NCBI GenBank assembly: GCA_013813905.1
Contig: JACCQX010000094.1
Span: 1 to 8,781, forward strand
Reading direction: 5' to 3'
From: Chloroflexota bacterium
GTDB lineage: Bacteria > Chloroflexota > Limnocylindria > Limnocylindrales > CSP1-4
Length of the DNA: 8,781 nt
Position numbers and translations under genes: made by a program. Shown piece by piece: positions 7,122 through 8,781 of the stretch; position 1 is the stretch's first letter; every line of letters begins with the position of its first letter. The notes under the pieces are model-generated. The model worked only from the letters and a program-made list of their open reading frames with translations. It did not search any database and was not told the DNA's origin.

Positions 7122-7550
7122 ATGGAGTCACTGATGCACGGGGACGGCCAGGATGTCCTCGAGCGCTACAAACGAGCCTGGGAAGGCCGCGACGTGGACG
7201 CCGTCATGGAGCTGTACGCCGCAGACGCCGAGCACCGGGACGACCCGTTCCGTGAGCCCTATCAAGGAGCCAATGCCATCCGGGCCATGTGGAACGACAT
7301 CGCGGCCAACGAGGCGAACGTGGAGTTCGATGCAGAGCGCATCTGGATCTCCGGGCGGACCGTGCTGGCTGCCTGGCACGCGGCCTATACCGACGCGACG
7401 AGCGGCGACCGGGTGCGGATGCGCGGCTTCGCGACCTTCGAGCTTGATGCCGCTGGTCTCATCCAGCGGTTACGGGAGTGGCCCATCTCCAAGGTCGTGG
7501 GGCGTGACAGCACGTATGCACCACTTGGGAGGCCGGAAGGTGGCGGGTGA
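7122..7550 (+). CDS. NTF2-like/SnoaL-like family protein
   Basis: This 142-residue protein has the look of the NTF2-like superfamily, a cone-shaped fold used both by small enzymes (ketosteroid isomerase, SnoaL) and by ligand-binding proteins. The signature is the opening helix VLERYKRAWEGRDVDAVMELYAAD (here about 12-35), then a predicted acid-rich loop HRDDPFREPYQGANAI, a helix with WNDIAA, and alternating beta strands ending in RGFATFELDAAGLIQRLREW. No substrate can be assigned. There is no signal peptide. Start choice is open: ATG 7122 fits a leaderless message (TAGACT 8 bases upstream), whereas ATG 7134 has GGAG at 7124-7127 with 6-base spacing and would give 138 residues. The 3' end overlaps yajQ by 11 bases and contains its ribosome site, so the two are probably made from one message. 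Confidence 0.85.
   Translation: MESLMHGDGQDVLERYKRAWEGRDVDAVMELYAADAEHRDDPFREPYQGANAIRAMWNDIAANEANVEFDAERIWISGRTVLAAWHAAYTDATSGDRVRMRGFATFELDAAGLIQRLREWPISKVVGRDSTYAPLGRPEGGG
7527..7532 (+). promoter_or_regulatory. Shine-Dalgarno site of yajQ
   Basis: GGGAGG ends 7 bases before the GTG at 7540. It decides that start over the upstream in-frame ATG at 7516 and gives a protein of normal family length. It lies within the coding region of the NTF2-like gene. Confidence 0.75.
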
Positions 7551-8037
7551 CATCTCCTTCGACGTCGTGAGCGACTTCGATCGCCAGGAACTGATGAACG
7601 CGCTGGATCAGGCGCGGCGCGAGATCGGCACGCGCTATGACTTCAAGGGCGCGACCGCGGAGATCGAGCTGGGCAAGGACGAGATCGTGGTCCGGTCCGA
7701 TTCTGAGCTGCGCGCCAAGTCCATCCAGGACCTTATCGAGAGCAAGGCCATACGGCGCAGCCTCTCGCTGAAGATCTTCGACTGGGGCACGGTCGAACCT
7801 GCCAGCGGCAGCACGGTACGTCAAAGGGCCGGTCTGCGACGAGGACTGCCGGAGGACGTGGCCAAGAAGATCGGCAAGATGATCCGCGACGACTTCCCCA
7901 AGGTCAAGTCGCAGATCCAGGGGGATGCGGTCCGTGTCAGTGGCAAGAGCCGCGATGAGCTGCAGAAGGTCATCGCGCGTCTGCGCGAAGAGTCCGAGGG
8001 CCTACCGGTGGCCCTGCAGTTCGAGAACTACCGCTAG
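7540..8037 (+). CDS. yajQ: YajQ family nucleotide-binding protein
   Basis: YajQ is a small cytoplasmic protein with two ferredoxin-like/RNA-binding-like folds. Members have been reported to bind nucleotides or RNA, and in some proteobacteria cyclic di-GMP; its role outside those groups is unclear. The GTG start gives 165 residues, against 163 in E. coli. Clear family blocks are SFDVVSDFDRQELMNALDQ near the start, RYDFKG around residues 28-33, the LSLKIFDWG segment, KIGKMIRDDFPKVKSQIQGD followed by VRVSGKSRDELQKVIA, and the end LQFENYR. The reading frame stays open upstream to 7153, but that part overlaps the NTF2-like gene in another frame and does not resemble YajQ. The TAG stop is embedded in the AGGAGG ribosome site of the next small ORF, so continued translation into it is likely. 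Confidence 0.95.
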   Translation: MAGDISFDVVSDFDRQELMNALDQARREIGTRYDFKGATAEIELGKDEIVVRSDSELRAKSIQDLIESKAIRRSLSLKIFDWGTVEPASGSTVRQRAGLRRGLPEDVAKKIGKMIRDDFPKVKSQIQGDAVRVSGKSRDELQKVIARLREESEGLPVALQFENYR

Positions 8038-8041
8038 GAGG
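8036..8041 (+). promoter_or_regulatory. Consensus Shine-Dalgarno site of the small membrane ORF
   Basis: AGGAGG overlaps the last two bases of the yajQ TAG stop and ends 10 bases before the ATG at 8052. It is one of the strongest ribosome-site matches in the window and is the main support for the small ORF. Confidence 0.7.
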
Positions 8042-8051
8042 CCATCGGCCG

Positions 8052-8153
8052 ATGATGCCCTACGGCCGCACGGGCCGCATCGTGATGATCGTCATCACGG
8101 TCCTGGTCCTGGTGGCCTTCACCACCCTGATGCTCCAGTCTCCCATCGGCTGA
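8052..8153 (+). CDS. 33-residue single-pass membrane micro-protein (hypothetical)
   Basis: I do not recognise a family. The ORF encodes 33 residues: a short polar, basic start (MMPYGRTGR), one strongly hydrophobic segment from about Ile10 to Leu28 rich in Val, Ile and Leu, and a short tail QSPIG. By the positive-inside rule the N-terminus would be cytoplasmic, giving a single-span inner-membrane peptide. It has a full AGGAGG ribosome site 10 bases upstream, starts 14 bases after yajQ, and its TGA shares one base with the ATG of the following gene (TGATG). These features argue that it is translated and coupled to its neighbours. A 7-bp-stem inverted repeat (GTGATGA/TCATCAC, 8082-8098) falls within it, largely a by-product of Val/Met/Ile codons. 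The alternative is a non-functional leader ORF that only delivers ribosomes to the next gene. Confidence 0.65.
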   Translation: MMPYGRTGRIVMIVITVLVLVAFTTLMLQSPIG

Positions 8154-8781
8154 TGAGCAGCGCCCAGGAGGACATGGAGTCTACGGAGACGCCTCGGCCG
8201 GCCGATGCCACCGCGGGGGTGACGGATGCCACCGCGGGGGTGACCGATGTCCCCGCGGAGGTGACCGAGGATCCCGCGGAGGTGACCGAGGATCCCGCCG
8301 AGGCTCTTGACCCGTCGCCGATCGCTGACCCGTCGCCGCGCACGGTGGGCCGTGCCATCGCCGACCGGCTCATGGCCGGGGGTGCGCGCTACGCCTTCAC
8401 CGTGCCCGGCGAGTCGTTCCTGGGCTTGCTGGACGGACTCGTCGAGGCGGGCATCGAGGTCGTCGCCACGCGACACGAGGGTGGCGCCGCGTTCATGGCC
8501 ACCGCGGCCACGCAGCTGACCGGCAGGCCGCAGCTCTGCCTCGCCACACGTGCCGTGGGCGCCGCGAACCTGGCCATCGGCATCCACGCTGCGCGCGCCG
8601 ACTCGGTGCCCATGATCGCGCTGGTCGGGCAGGTGCCGCGCCGCTTCCGTGGGCGTGATGCCTTCCAGGAGGCCGATCTGGTCGGTTCCGTGGGTCGTCT
8701 GGCGAAATGGGCCGTGGAGGTCGACGAGCCTCGCCGTGTGGAGGCCGCCCTGACGGAGGCGCTCCAGCGAGCCCAGTCAGG
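8153..8781 (+). CDS. Thiamine-diphosphate-dependent enzyme, acetolactate-synthase-like, N-terminal part (3' end outside window)
   Basis: The 209 visible residues include the pyrimidine-binding (PYR) domain of the acetolactate synthase/benzoylformate decarboxylase superfamily, which uses thiamine diphosphate to cleave or join 2-oxo acids. The conserved part begins near residue 64 (TVGRAIADRLMAGGARYAFTVPGES). It includes RHEGGAAFMA with Glu109, the residue that activates the cofactor in this superfamily, then LTGRPQLCLATRAVGAANLAIGIH, MIALVGQVPRRFRGRDAFQEADLVGSVGRLAKW. The motif that reads GPGATN in true acetolactate synthases is AVGAAN here, so the substrate should not be assumed. Residues 1-63 form an unusual acidic, repetitive leader. 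ATG 8153 overlaps the small ORF stop (TGATG) and lacks its own ribosome site; ATG 8174 has AGGAGG only 2 bases ahead, too close. The central and cofactor-diphosphate domains lie beyond the window. Confidence 0.88.
   Translation, partial: MSSAQEDMESTETPRPADATAGVTDATAGVTDVPAEVTEDPAEVTEDPAEALDPSPIADPSPRTVGRAIADRLMAGGARYAFTVPGESFLGLLDGLVEAGIEVVATRHEGGAAFMATAATQLTGRPQLCLATRAVGAANLAIGIHAARADSVPMIALVGQVPRRFRGRDAFQEADLVGSVGRLAKWAVEVDEPRRVEAALTEALQRAQS
8204..8308 (+). repeat. 21-bp tandem repeat, five units, coding for heptads
   Basis: Five consecutive 21-base units start at 8204, 8225, 8246, 8267 and 8288. Units 1 and 2 differ at only one base, 3 and 4 are close variants, and 5 is diverged. Translated in frame they give DATAGVT twice, then DVPAEVT, EDPAEVT and EDPAEAL. 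They are followed by a pair of 18-base units (8309-8326, 8327-8344) sharing GACCCGTCGCCG (DPSP). The array lies wholly in the leader of the thiamine-diphosphate enzyme and keeps its frame. Confidence 0.9.

Noticed and set aside
7153..7539. Open upstream extension of the yajQ frame
   Set aside because: It overlaps the NTF2-like gene in another frame, does not resemble YajQ, and the GTG at 7540 has a strong ribosome site and gives the family length.
8082..8098. GTGATGA-TCG-TCATCAC hairpin as a terminator after yajQ
   Set aside because: There is no T-run after it, it lies inside the small ORF, and it follows from Val/Met/Ile/Thr codons; the tight gene junctions suggest read-through.
8166..8176. 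AGGAGG plus ATG 8174 as the start of the ThDP enzyme
   Set aside because: The spacing is only 2 bases, too short for normal initiation; ATG 8153 with the TGATG coupling is preferred, though not certain.

Overview
This is a GC-rich window in which every gene I can support lies on the + strand, packed almost end to end. Gene content and order (RNase J, FtsK/SpoIIIE, a RodZ-like helix-turn-helix protein, stand-alone CinA C-domain, MurC-type ligase, NTF2-like protein, YajQ, thiamine-diphosphate enzyme) suggest a high-GC bacterium with a Gram-positive-like RNA-decay system. A Chloroflexota lineage of the Limnocylindria/Ellin6529 type is my best guess and a deep actinobacterium is the alternative. 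This is inferred from style and order, not from a database search.

Layout. Positions 1-1029 hold the C-terminal part of RNase J, whose start lies outside the window. Two bases later ftsK begins on a GTG (1032-3464). The only real intergenic gap (3465-3609, 145 bases) contains a possible intrinsic terminator. A second block then runs with little or no spacing: the RodZ-like gene (3610-5016), the CinA-type amidohydrolase (5013-5510, GTGA overlap), a MurC-type ligase (start about 5527, end 7110), an NTF2/SnoaL-like protein (7122-7550), yajQ (7540-8037), a 33-residue membrane micro-protein (8052-8153) with an AGGAGG ribosome site, and the N-terminal part of a thiamine-diphosphate-dependent enzyme (8153 to the window edge).

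Functionally this is mostly housekeeping: RNA turnover, chromosome segregation at division, cell shape, peptidoglycan precursor synthesis and NAD-cycle salvage. FtsK, the RodZ-like protein and the Mur ligase form an envelope/division theme. The tight junctions imply co-transcription and translational coupling in the second block.

I found no mobile element, CRISPR array, RNA gene or clear undescribed multi-gene system. The points most worth a second look are small: the overlooked 33-residue membrane ORF coupled to the thiamine-diphosphate enzyme; the heptad-repeat leader of that enzyme and its non-standard motifs; an 8-bp-stem hairpin over the Mur ligase start; a 12-bp perfect inverted repeat inside the RodZ-like gene; and a possible leaderless promoter overlapping the Mur ligase stop codon.
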